Positions 16,346 to 29,000 of a stretch of 42,044 nt of DNA are shown here, piece after piece; positions within the stretch are counted from its first letter, which is position 1, and every line of letters begins with the position of its first letter. The DNA is from a virus. Under the pieces are notes generated by a model that worked only from the letters and a program-made list of their open reading frames with translations, was not told where the DNA came from and did not search any database. The stretch is taken from positions 1 through 42,044 of the IMG/VR virus record IMGVR_UViG_3300034050_000953; one strand, 5' to 3'. A program made the position numbers and the translations under genes.

Positions 16346-17038
16346 TTATGGAGCAATTTCAATTGTAATAGAATATCTTCTAAAAAATGGTAATCCAGGG
16401 GTGAAAAACGAGATCGGGCCTGGAGGTATCGATATTGGAGGTCCACCAACAAAGTCGGCAATATTAAAGCCAGTATCAATGTCAGTTAGCCGAAGCTGCA
16501 CTAAGTTTACTGGGAATGGTGCACTATTGTCTAAATTAATGGTATGCTCAAAGTCTGCATTTGGCATGAAGTGCTGATAGTAATATGTAACTGGTCCACC
16601 GTTTATACTCGTGAGGCCAGTACTAAATGGGGTATTAGTAAAATAGGTATAAGGACCACTGGTTCCATCGTTTATCACTAATTCAACCATTATGTCAAAC
16701 GAAGAATTATTCATAACTTCGCCGTCATATGTGTGCTCATCAGTCCAGTGTCGATAATTATAAAACTGGTCAAATCCAATTGCACCTGCAACTGCGTTGG
16801 CTGCAGCCCAATAGCTTAATCCTTGTGGGTCATTTCGGTTGATGTCATAAGTACCAGCATATGTACCACTGAGTATTTTCCATCTAAACTCAGGAGCGCC
16901 CGTCTTATCTGGGTAAATCTGATTCCCGACACTGGCAGAAGCCCCAGACTGTTGAGTTAATAGTGCAGCAATCGAAGATTTGTCGTCTGGCGCCCAAACG
17001 ACCGCCATTACTCCAGTTGGTGTTCCGTCTATCGGCAT
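16346..17038 (-). CDS. Hypothetical virion protein downstream of the giant fibre
   Basis: The 230-residue protein is rich in aromatic residues, Gly, Pro and Asn. The first half has AVVWAPDDKSSIAALL and TYDINRNDPQGLSYWAAANAVAG, and the second half is beta-like (FDIMVELVIND, then YYYQHFMPNADFEHTINLD) with a proline-rich loop, GGPPISIPPGPISFFTPGLP. It has no cysteine, membrane segment or signal peptide. It starts three bases after the stop of the 4244-residue fibre, so it is translated from the same message. An adhesin tip, fibre cap or fibre chaperone is plausible from position. I do not recognise the family. Confidence 0.68.
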   Translation of the reverse strand: MPIDGTPTGVMAVVWAPDDKSSIAALLTQQSGASASVGNQIYPDKTGAPEFRWKILSGTYAGTYDINRNDPQGLSYWAAANAVAGAIGFDQFYNYRHWTDEHTYDGEVMNNSSFDIMVELVINDGTSGPYTYFTNTPFSTGLTSINGGPVTYYYQHFMPNADFEHTINLDNSAPFPVNLVQLRLTDIDTGFNIADFVGGPPISIPPGPISFFTPGLPFFRRYSITIEIAP

Positions 17039-17041
17039 TAC

Positions 17042-20000
17042 TTATAATAATTTTTCAATTTGATCCCGTAAGTCATCAATTTGGTGCTGTTGCTGCTTGA
17101 TTGCCTCAATTAGGACTGATACAAGTGCTGGATAGGCAACTGCCTTGGTGCCATTCTCATTTTCAAATACAACTTCCGGAAATACTGTTTCCATTTCCTG
17201 TGCAATAACACCCGCATGAACTCGAGTCTTATCCTCTTGATCATTTCTGGTGAAGGTAACTCCTCTCATTGATGTTACCTTAGCTAGAGCATCAGTGATG
17301 GTCTTCACATTATCTTTAACTGATCTATCTGAGTATGCTATAATATTAGCAGTTGCATAAATATCGCCGCCTACTTCTAATCGATAAGTTGGACCGGTTC
17401 CATTAGCAATAGATAGTCTGCCGTTTGTAACATCGTAGTGCATATTTGTTGCAGCTATGGTAGTTGCTGCAGAGAAGTAGGCTATTCGGTCAACTGTACT
17501 TGATGTAATAGTTCCAGTAGTACCGCCTGAAGTTCCAGAAGAACCAGTAGTTCCGGATGTTCCGCTTGAACCAGTTCCACCAGTTCCACCGCTTGTTCCG
17601 GATGTTCCAGCCGTACCTGATGCACCAGAAACTCCGCTTGTTCCACTAGTTCCAGAAGAACCAGTTCCACCAGTAGCGCCGCTTGTTCCAGAAGTTCCAC
17701 TTGAGCCATTAGAACCTGATGTTCCAGAAGACCCATTAGAACCAGACGTACCTGAGGTACCTCTTGTTCCAGAAGTTCCAGAACTTCCGTTTGAACCATT
17801 AGAACCTGATGTTCCAGAGCTACCATTTGAGCCGGATGTACCGCTTGTACCTGATGAGCCATTTGATCCATTAGAACCAGAAGTTCCAGAAGAACCGTTT
17901 GAACCGGATGTACCAGAAGTACCAGATGATCCATTTGAACCAGAAGTTCCAGAAGTACCTCTTGTTCCTGAAGTTCCAGAACTTCCATTTGAGCCATTTG
18001 AACCAGAAGTTCCAGAGCTACCATTTGAGCCTGATGTACCACTTGTACCTGATGAGCCGTTTGACCCAGCAGATGCCATTAGCGTCCATTGCGCTGGACT
18101 AGTAGACGGGTTATTTCCTATATTACTTGATACTATAGAAATATAAGAACTTCCGTTAAATGAAATTACATCATTAATCGCATAAAGAGTACCACCAACC
18201 CAAATACCTTTCCATATAAAACTTGTACCACTAGTACCAGCTGATCCTGAAGTTCCTGATGTACCTGAGCTGCCATTAGAACCTGAAGTACCTGATGTTC
18301 CAGAAGAACCGTTTGAACCAGATGTACCAGAGGTTCCTGACGTACCTCGTGTTCCAGAAGAACCAGAGCTACCGTTTGATCCGTTAGAACCTGAAGTTCC
18401 AGAAGAACCATTAGAACCTGATGTACCCGAGCTTCCATTTGATCCATTAGAACCTGAGGTTCCAGAAGAACCATTTGAGCCTGAAGTACCTGAAGTACCA
18501 CGTGTTCCTGAAGTACCAGACGAGCCTGATACACCTGCAGCAGATATGTCAACAATAATATCAGTGCCAGCAGATGGCGTCCAAGGTGTACCTGAAACAT
18601 AAGTTACTGGAAATTCCCAATATATTCCAGTATCAAAACCTACACCAGTTGTTCTATAATATACAATTTGACCACCAATTCCACCATTTGTCTTAATTAG
18701 TGTGCCAGTACCAATTGATGGATACACTCCACTATAATTGGTTGAAGTTAATGAAACTTCCGCTATGTTTAATAGAGAAGTTGCAGCATCTAAATTACCA
18801 TTATTACTATAAATTTTAGTACTGGCTAATGGAGTACCCCAATCCCAACCGTCACTAATTGCTGCTCCACTTGCTCCAGTTGAGCCTGATGTGCCGGACG
18901 TTCCTGAGCTTCCATTAGAACCGGATGTACCAGAAGTACCACGTGTTCCTGAAGTACCGGAACTGCCATTTGAACCAGAAGTTCCACTAGAGCCGTTTGA
19001 GCCGTTTGAGCCGGAAGTTCCTGAAGAACCATTAGAACCTGATGTACCAGAACTTCCGTTAGAGCCATTTGAACCTGATGTACCAGAACTTCCGTTAGAA
19101 CCATTTGAACCTGATGTACCTGAAGATCCATTTGAGCCATTTGAACCTGATGTACCAGAACTTCCGTTAGAACCATTAGAACCTGAAGTACCTGAGCTTC
19201 CATTTGAGCCAGAAGTACCGCTTGAACCGTTTGAACCATTTGAGCCGGATGTTCCTGAGCTACCGCTTGAACCGTTTGAACCAGAGGTTCCTGAGCTACC
19301 ATTTGAACCAGAAGTTCCCGAAGAACCGTTTGAGCCAGACGTACCGCTTGAACCGTTTGAACCATTTGAGCCGGATGTTCCTGAGCTACCGTTTGAACCA
19401 GAAGTACCTGAAGTACCTCTTGTTCCAGAAGTTCCTGAAGAACCATTTGAGCCGGATGTTCCTGAGCTACCATTTGAGCCGTTAGAGCCTGAGGTACCTG
19501 AAGTTCCACTAGAACCGTTTGAACCATTTGAACCAGAAGTACCGCTTGAACCGTTTGATCCATTTGAACCTGATGTTCCTGAAGAACCATTTGAACCTGA
19601 TGTTCCACTTGAGCCATTAGAACCATTTGAACCTGAAGTACCTGAAGTTCCTGAGCTTCCGTTTGAACCAGATGTTCCTGAGCTACCATTTGAGCCGTTT
19701 GAACCTGAAGTTCCACTTGAACCATTTGAGCCGTTTGAACCTGAGGTTCCGCTTGAGCCGTTAGAACCGGAAGTACCTGAGCTACCGTTAGAACCTGAAG
19801 TTCCAGAAGAACCATTTGATCCATTAGAACCAGAAGTTCCAGAAGAACCATTTGATCCATTAGAACCTGAGGTACCACTTGAGCCGTTAGAACCATTTGA
19901 ACCTGATGTTCCGCTTGTTCCCGAAGTTCCAGAAGAACCTCTTGTTCCTGAAGTTCCAGAAGAACCATTAGAACCTGACGTTCCACTTGAACCGTTTGAT

Positions 20001-23000
20001 CCATTTGAACCAGATGTTCCTGAAGAACCATTTGAGCCGGAAGTACCAGAGCTACCGTTTGAGCCATTAGAACCTGAAGTACCAGATGTTCCAGAAGATC
20101 CATTAGAACCTGAAGTTCCACTAGTTCCAGAAGAACCATTAGAACCATTAGACCCTGAGGTACCAGAGCTTCCATTTGATCCATTAGAACCTGAAGTTCC
20201 TGAACTACCATTTGAGCCATTAGAACCAGAAGTACCGCTTGATCCATTTGAGCCATTAGAACCTGATGTACCAGAACTTCCGTTTGATCCGTTTGAACCG
20301 GAAGTTCCGCTTGTTCCAGATGTACCAGAAGTACCTCTGGTTCCTGAAGTTCCAGAAGAACCATTAGAACCTGATGTGCCAGAAGAACCGTTTGAACCTG
20401 AAGTTCCTGAGCTTCCATTTGATCCATTAGAACCTGAAGTTCCACTTGAACCGTTTGAACCGCTTGTTCCTGAAGTTCCAGATGAACCGTTTGAACCTGA
20501 AGTTCCACTAGTACCAGAAGTACCTGAAGTACCTCTTGTTCCTGAAGATCCTGAAGTTCCTGAGCTACCATTAGAGCCATTTGAACCAGATGTTCCTGAG
20601 CTACCGTTTGATCCATTTGAACCAGATGTTCCTGAGCTACCGTTAGAACCTGAAGTTCCAGAAGAACCATTAGATCCGTTTGACCCTGACGTTCCTGAAG
20701 AACCGTTAGAACCGTTTGACCCTGACGTTCCTGAAGAACCATTAGAACCGTTTGAACCTGATGTACCACTAGAACCATTAGAACCGGAAGTTCCACTAGT
20801 TCCTGAGCTACCAGTTAAGCCGGAAGAACCTGAAGTTCCGCTTGACCCGTTTGAACCGTTTGAACCTGAAGTTCCTGAGCTTCCATTTGATCCATTAGAA
20901 CCAGAAGTACCGCTTGTTCCAGAAGTACCAGTTGAACCTGATGTACCTGAGGTACCACTAGTACCTGAAGTACCTCTTGTGCCAGAAGAACCGGATGTAC
21001 CGCTTGAACCAGAAGTTCCTGAAGAACCGTTTGATCCGTTTGAACCCGACGTTCCTGAGCTTCCATTAGAGCCTGAAGTTCCTGAGCTTCCGCTTGAGCC
21101 ATTTGAACCAGATGTACCAGAAGTTCCAGAGCTTCCATTTGATCCGTTTGAACCAGATGTTCCACTTGAGCCATTAGAACCTGAAGTTCCTGAGCTTCCG
21201 TTTGATCCATTAGAACCAGAGGTACCAGAGCTTCCATTTGATCCATTTGAACCAGACGTACCACTTGTTCCAGAAGAACCATTAGAACCGGAAGTACCAG
21301 AAGTTCCAGAAGAACCATTAGAACCGGAAGTACCTGAAGTACCAGAAGTTCCAGAAGTACCTCTTGTTCCAGAAGTACCAGATGAACCGCTTGAACCATT
21401 AGAACCAGAAGTTCCAGATGAACCATTAGACCCTGAGGTTCCACTAGTTCCAGAGCTTCCATTTGAGCCGTTTGAACCTGAAGTTCCAGATGTTCCAGAA
21501 GAACCATTTGATCCGTTTGAGCCTGATGTTCCTGAAGTTCCACTAGTACCAGAAGTACCAGAAGTACCTCTTGTTCCAGAAGAACCTGAAGTTCCTGAAC
21601 TACCATTTGAACCATTAGAGCCGGATGTACCGCTTGAGCCATTAGAACCAGAAGTTCCAGAAGATCCATTAGAGCCTGAAGTACCTGAAGAACCATTTGA
21701 TCCGTTTGAACCAGATGTACCTGACGTACCAGAGCTGCCGTTTGAACCTGAAGTTCCTGAGCTTCCATTTGATCCGTTTGAACCAGATGTACCGGATGTT
21801 CCGCTTGATCCATTAGATCCATTTGAACCTGATGTTCCGCTTGAACCGTTTGATCCATTTGAACCTGAAGTACCTGAAGTTCCACTTGAACCATTTGAGC
21901 CATTTGAACCTGAAGTTCCTGAAGAACCATTTGAACCTGAAGTTCCTGAGCTTCCGTTTGATCCATTAGAACCAGAAGTTCCACTTGAACCGGAAGTTCC
22001 ACTTGATCCATTAGAACCTGACGTTCCTGAGCTTCCACTCGATCCATTAGAACCTGATGTTCCTGAGCTTCCGTTTGATCCATTTGAACCAGAAGTACCA
22101 GAAGAACCATTTGATCCATTTGAACCAGAAGTACCAGAAGAACCATTTGAGCCGTTTGAACCTGATGTTCCAGAAGTTCCTAAGCTACCGCTTGTTCCAG
22201 AAGAACCATTAGAACCTGACGTTCCTGAGCTTCCACTCGATCCATTAGAACCTGATGTTCCTGAGCTTCCGTTTGATCCATTTGAACCAGAAGTACCAGA
22301 AGAACCATTAGAACCAGATGTTCCAGAAGTTCCAGAAGAACCATTTGAGCCGCTTGAACCTGATGTTCCAGAAGTTCCTAAGCTACCGCTTGTTCCAGAA
22401 GAACCATTAGAACCTGATGTACCTGAGCTTCCGTTTGATCCATTAGAACCTGAAGTACCAGAAGAACCATTTGATCCATTAGAGCCAGATGTACCAGAAG
22501 TACCTGAACTACCATTAGAACCAGATGTTCCAGAAGTTCCAGAAGAACCATTTGAGCCGCTTGAACCTGAGGTTCCACTAGTTCCTGAGCTACCATTAGA
22601 ACCTGAGGTTCCACTAGTACCGGAAGTACCTGAAGTACCTCTTGTTCCAGAAGAACCTGAAGTTCCCGAGCTACCATTAGATCCATTTGAGCCTGACGTA
22701 CCTGAGCTACCATTAGAGCCGTTTGAACCTGAAGTTCCTGAAGAACCGTTTGATCCATTTGAACCTGAAGTACCTGAGCTTCCATTAGAGCCGTTTGAAC
22801 CTGAAGTTCCTGAAGAACCGTTTGATCCATTTGAACCTGAAGTACCTGAGCTTCCATTAGAACCCGAAGTTCCTGAGCTTCCATTTGATCCATTAGAACC
22901 TGAAGTTCCAGAAGAACCGTTTGAACCGGATGTACCTGAAGTTCCACTAGTTCCACTTGTTCCAATTGATCCACTTGAACCTGAAGTTCCGCTTGTTCCA

Positions 23001-26000
23001 GTTGAACCAGTTGTTCCGCTTGTTCCTGAGGTTCCAGAAGTACCAGAAGAACCATTTGATCCATTTGAGCCGGAGGTTCCGCTTGTTCCAGAAGAACCAT
23101 TAGAACCAGAGGTACCAGATGTTCCAGAAGATCCATTAGAACCTGAAGTTCCAGAAGAACCATTTGAGCCTGATGTTCCACTTGAACCATTTGAGCCATT
23201 TAAACCTGATGTACCGCTTGAACCATTTGAACCTGAAGTTCCTGAAGTACCGTTAGAACCTGATGTACCTGAAGTACCAGTTGAGCCTGAAGTTCCAGAG
23301 CTTCCATTTGAACCATTAGACCCTGAGGTTCCACTAGTTCCAGAGCTTCCATTTGATCCATTAGAACCTGAAGTTCCAGAGCTTCCATTTGATCCATTAG
23401 AACCTGAAGTACCAGAGCTTCCATTTGATCCATTAGAACCTGAAGTTCCAGAAGAACCGTTTGAACCAGATGTACCACTTGAGCCATTAGAACCAGAAGT
23501 TCCAGATGAACCGTTTGATCCATTAGAACCTGAAGTACCAGAAGAACCATTAGATCCATTAGAACCTGAAGTACCTGAACTACCATTAGAACCGGAGGTT
23601 CCGCTTGTTCCAGAAGAACCATTAGAACCGGAGGTTCCGCTTGTTCCAGAAGAACCATTAGAACCTGAAGTTCCAGAAGAACCGTTTGAACCAGATGTAC
23701 CACTTGATCCATTAGAACCTGAAGTTCCAGATGAACCGTTTGATCCATTAGAACCTGAAGTTCCAGAAGAACCATTTGAGCCTGAAGTTCCAGAAGAACC
23801 ATTTGAACCTGAAGTTCCGCTTGAACCATTTGATCCATTAGAACCTGAAGTTCCTGAGCTACCGTTTGAACCTGATGTTCCACTTGAACCATTTGAGCCA
23901 GTTGAACCTGAGGTTCCTGAAGAACCATTAGAACCAGAGGTACCAGATGTTCCAGAAGATCCATTAGAACCTGAAGTTCCACTTGAACCGTTTGAACCAT
24001 TTGAGCCTGAAGTACCATTTGATCCGTTAGAACCAGAAGTACCAGATGTACCGGAACTACCATTTGATCCATTTGAACCTGAAGTTCCAGAAGAACCATT
24101 TGATCCGTTTGAACCTGAAGTACCAGAAGAGCCATTAGAACCGGAAGTACCTGAGGTACCGCTTGAACCGGAAGAACCATTTGAACCTGAAGTACCACTA
24201 GTACCAGTTGAGCCTGAAGTTCCAGAAGTACCGCTTGAGCCATTAGAACCGCTTGTTCCAGACGTACCTCTTGTTCCAGAAGTTCCTGAGCTACCGTTTG
24301 AGCCGTTAGAACCTGAAGTTCCACTTGAACCGTTTGAACCTGATGTACCACTTGTTCCAGAAGTTCCAGAAGAACCTGACGTTCCAGAAGAACCTGACGT
24401 TCCAGAAGTTCCAGTTGAGCCGCTTGTTCCAGAAGTACCAGTTGAACCAGATGTTCCTGAGGTTCCACTTGATCCTGAAGAACCATTAGAGCCAGATGTT
24501 CCGCTTGTTCCAGAAGATCCATTCGAACCTGAGGTGCCGGAGGTTCCTGATGTACCATTAGATCCATCTACTCCGCTTATTCCACTTGTTCCTGAGGTTC
24601 CAGTAGATCCGCTTGTGCCAGAAGTTCCAGAAGAACCGGCTGTCCCTGACGTACCTGATGTACCACGAGTTCCAGAAGTTCCACTTGAACCTGATGTTCC
24701 TGATGTACCAGTTGAACCTGATGTTCCAGAAGTACCAGAAGAGCCATTAGAACCTGAAGTACCTGAGCTACCGTTTGATCCATTAGAACCAGAAGTTCCA
24801 GAAGAACCGTTTGAACCGGAAGTGCCTGATGTTCCAGAAGAACCTGAAGTACCGGATGTTCCTGATGTACCACTTGTTCCCGAGCTTCCATTAGATCCAT
24901 TTGAACCTGATGTACCTGAACTACCATTAGATCCATTTGAGCCTGATGTTCCTGAGGTTCCGTTAGAACCTGAAGTACCTGAGGTTCCACTTGAACCATT
25001 AGAACCTGAAGTTCCTGAGCTACCGTTTGAGCCGTTTGAACCTGAAGTACCAGATGTTCCACTTGAACCATTAGAACCTGACGTACCTGAGCTTCCATTA
25101 GAACCAGAAGTTCCCGAGCTTCCATTTGATCCATTAGAACCTGAAGTACCGCTTGATCCATTTGAACCATTCGAACCGGATGTTCCTGAAGTACCTGAGG
25201 TTCCGCTTGATCCATTAGAACCTGAAGTTCCGCTTGAACCATTAGAACCGCTAGTTCCGCTTGTTCCATTTGAACCTGAAGTTCCACTTGTACCAGAAGA
25301 ACCGTTTGATCCATTTGACCCTGAAGTTCCAGAAGAACCGTTTGAGCCTGAAGTACCAGAAGAGCCGTTAGAACCGGAAGTACCTGAGGTACCACTTGAA
25401 CCAGAAGTTCCTGAGCTTCCGTTAGAACCATTTGAGCCGGATGTTCCAGAAGTACCTGATGTACCAGAGCTACCATTTGATCCATTAGAACCTGAAGTAC
25501 CAGAGCTTCCATTAGAGCCATTTGAACCGGATGTGCCACTAGTTCCTGAGCTTCCATTTGATCCATTAGAACCAGAAGTACCACTTGATCCGTTTGAACC
25601 AGATGTACCGGAAGTACCGGATGTTCCAGAAGAACCATTAGAACCTGAAGTACCCGAAGTTCCTGAAGAACCGCTTGTTCCTGAGCTGCCGTTTGAACCT
25701 GATGTTCCAGAAGTTCCTGAGCTGCCGTTTGAACCTGATGTTCCTGAAGTTCCAGTTGAACCAGAAGTACCAGAGGTTCCACTTGTTCCAGAAGAACCAG
25801 TTGAACCTGAAGTTCCAGAGGTTCCACTTGTTCCAGAAGAACCAGTTGAACCTGAAGTTCCAGAAGAACCATGTGATCCGTTTGAACCTGAAGTACCGGA
25901 AGTTCCACTTGAACCATTTGAACCTGAAGTACCGGAAGAACCGTTTGATCCGCTTGTTCCAGAAGAACCAGCAGTACCGCTTGATCCATTTGATCCTGAT

Positions 26001-29000
26001 GTTCCACTTGTTCCTGAAGAACCGGTTGATCCGCTTGTGCCGGAAGTTCCAGAAGAACCATTTGAGCCATTAGAACCGGAAGTTCCAGAAGAGCCATTTG
26101 AACCTGATGTTCCAGACGTACCTGATGTACCTGATGTTCCTGAACTACCATTAGAACCAGATGTTCCAGAGCTTCCATTTGAACCTGAAGTTCCTGAAGT
26201 ACCAGATGATCCATTTGAACCGCTTGTTCCTGAAGTACCAGAGCTTCCATTTGATCCATTAGAACCAGATGTTCCAGATGATCCATTTGACCCGTTAGAA
26301 CCTGAAGTTCCAGAGCTACCATTTGAACCTGATGTACCTGAGCTACCGTTTGATCCATTTGAACCACTCGTTCCAGAGCTACCATTTGAACCTGATGTAC
26401 CAGAAGTTCCGCTTGTTCCAGAGCTACCATTTGAGCCGTTTGAACCTGAAGTACCACTAGTTCCAGAAGTTCCATCTGACCCAGAAGTACCAGATGTTCC
26501 ACTAGAACCGTTTGAACCTGAAGTACCTGAGCTACCATTTGATCCGTTTGAACCTGAAGTTCCTGAAGTACCGGATGATCCGTTTGAACCATTTGAACCG
26601 CTTGTTCCAGAAGAACCATTTGAACCAGAAGTACCGCTAGTACCGGAAGAACCGTTTGAACCTGAAGTACCTGAACTGCCATTAGAACCTGAAGTTCCTG
26701 AAGAACCATTTGAACCAGAAGTTCCAGAAGTACCACTTGTACCAGAAGACCCATTAGAACCAGAAGTTCCTGAGCTACCATTTGAGCCATTCGAACCTGA
26801 AGTACCACTAGTTCCTGAAGAACCATTTGAACCTGAAGTTCCAGAGCTTCCATTTGATCCATTAGAACCTGAAGTACCAGAAGATCCATTAGAACCTGAA
26901 GTACCAGAGCTTCCATTTGAGCCATTAGAACCAGATGTACCAGAGCTTCCATTAGAACCGGAAGTTCCGGAAGAACCATTTGAACCGCTTGTACCTGAAG
27001 TTCCTGAAGTACCAGAAGTTCCGCTTGTTCCAGTTGAACCTGAAGTACCGCTTGTTCCAGAAGTTCCATTTGAGCCAGATTCGCCTGATGTACCAGAGCT
27101 TCCATTTGATCCATTAGAACCAGATGTTCCAGAAGAACCTGAAGTTCCGGAAGAACCGTTTGAACCAGATGTTCCAGAAGATCCATTAGAACCACTAGTC
27201 CCAGATGTTCCTGAGCTACCATTTGAACCGCTTGTTCCGCTTGAACCATTTGAACCTGATGTACCTGAAGTACCTGAGCTACCGTTTGAACCTGAAGTTC
27301 CTGAAGAACCATTTGATCCGGATGTACCTGAGCTTCCATTTAAACCGTTTGAACCAGATGTACCGCTTGTTCCTGAGCTACCGTTTGAGCCATTAGAACC
27401 TGATGTTCCTGAGCTACCGTTTGAGCCATTAGAACCTGATGTTCCAGAGCTTCCATTAGAACCAGATGTACCGCTTGAACCATTTGAGCCGGAAGTTCCA
27501 GAAGTTCCTGAGCTTCCATTAGAACCATTTGAACCTGAAGTTCCTGAGCTACCGTTTGAGCCGGTTGAACCAGAAGTACCTGAAGTACCAGAAGAGCCAT
27601 TAGAACCTGAAGTACCTGATGTTCCAGAAGAACCGTTAGATCCATTAGAACCAGAAGTTCCTGAGCTACCGTTAGAACCTGATGTACCTGAAGAACCGTT
27701 TGAACCTGATGTTCCGCTTGTTCCAGTTGAACCAGAACTACCAGAAGTTCCACTTGAACCATTAGAACCAGAAGTTCCAGAGCTTCCACTTGAACCATTA
27801 GAACCAGAAGTTCCAGAGCTTCCATTTGATCCATTAGAACCTGAAGTTCCAGAAGATCCATTAGAACCTGATGTACCTGACGTACCAGAAGAACCGTTAG
27901 AACCAGAAGTTCCTGAGCTTCCATTTGATCCATTAGAACCTGAAGTTCCACTTGATCCATTTGAGCCGGAAGTTCCACTTGATCCATTAGAACCACTTGA
28001 ACCTGATGTTCCTGAGCTACCATTAGAACCACTTGAACCTGAAGTTCCGCTTGATCCATTAGATCCGTTAGAACCTGAAGTTCCACTTGTTCCTGAAGAA
28101 CCATTAGAACCTGAAGTTCCGCTTGAACCATTAGATCCGTTAGAACCTGAAGTACCTGAGCTACCATTTGATCCGGAAGTACCGGAAGTACCTGAGCTAC
28201 CATGTGATCCGTTGGAACCTGAAGTACCCGAAGAACCATTTGAGCCGTTGGAACCTGAAGTTCCAGAGCTTCCATTAGAACCAGATTCACCAGAAGTTCC
28301 AGAGGTTCCGCTTGATCCTGAAGAACCGTTAGTTCCATTAGATCCGCTTGAACCAACTGTCCCTGATGATAAGTTTGAATTATTATATAAAGAAAATAAA
28401 TTGTTTAGAGTAACTCCGTTTAATGTAGTAAAAGCTCCGCCTACCAATATTAAATTATTCTTAAGTAAAATTGTATTAATTTGAGATCCACTTGGAGAAC
28501 CTGGGCCTACGGCGCTTCCTAATGCGGCATAGAATCTAATATCTTCTGTACCATCTGCAAATAATCTAACTAACTTATGACGAGTACCTCCATTAAATGA
28601 ATCAAAACCTCCACCTACAAGTATACGACCGTCTGATTGAACATTTATTGTGAATCCAAGTGGGGTAAATGCTCCAGTAAAACCTGTTCCTATTTTAGTA
28701 TAAAAAGCAGTATCTTCCGTACCATTTGAATTTAATCGGATTAGACCATTTTTAGTAGTTCCATTAAATGTAGTAAATCCGCCGCCGACTAATATTAATC
28801 CGTCGGCTTGACACGCAATTGCAAGTATATCAACTGCATTTGAACCTAAGTTTGAATTAAATGCTGAGTCTAATGTTCCATTTGCGTTTAATTTAATTAG
28901 GCCAGCTGCTGTACCGATTAATATAGAATTATCAGATTGAATTGTAATTGCATTAACTTGAGAAGTAATACCTGAGCCTAAGTTTGTATAGAATGCAGTA

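Larger units (their letters stand above)
18865..28367 (-). repeat. Main Gly-X-Y coding repeat array, about 1056 triplets
   Basis: The array covers about 9.5 kb and encodes an unbroken Gly-every-third-residue tract of roughly 3170 residues. The protein units are short permutations such as GTSGSNGSSG and GSNGSNGSSG. At DNA level the same amino acids use many synonymous codons (for example Gly-Thr as any of several forms), so most copies are not identical, although local perfect duplications exist. Arg appears only as G-T-R, and only in the part below about position 24670. Confidence 0.95.

Noticed and set aside
22160-22400. Frameshift suspected from the unusual GSLG triplets
   Set aside because: The Gly register is kept on both sides. 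The two odd triplets come from a 198-base duplication carrying the same codon.
18891-28484. A 3197-codon plus-strand open frame rich in PEVPELPLEP
   Set aside because: It is the mirror of the Gly-X-Y coding array. The antisense of GTS/GSS codons read one base out of register gives Pro-Glu-Val-Pro without stops. Nothing non-repetitive in it looks like protein, and the opposite strand carries recognisable domains at both ends.
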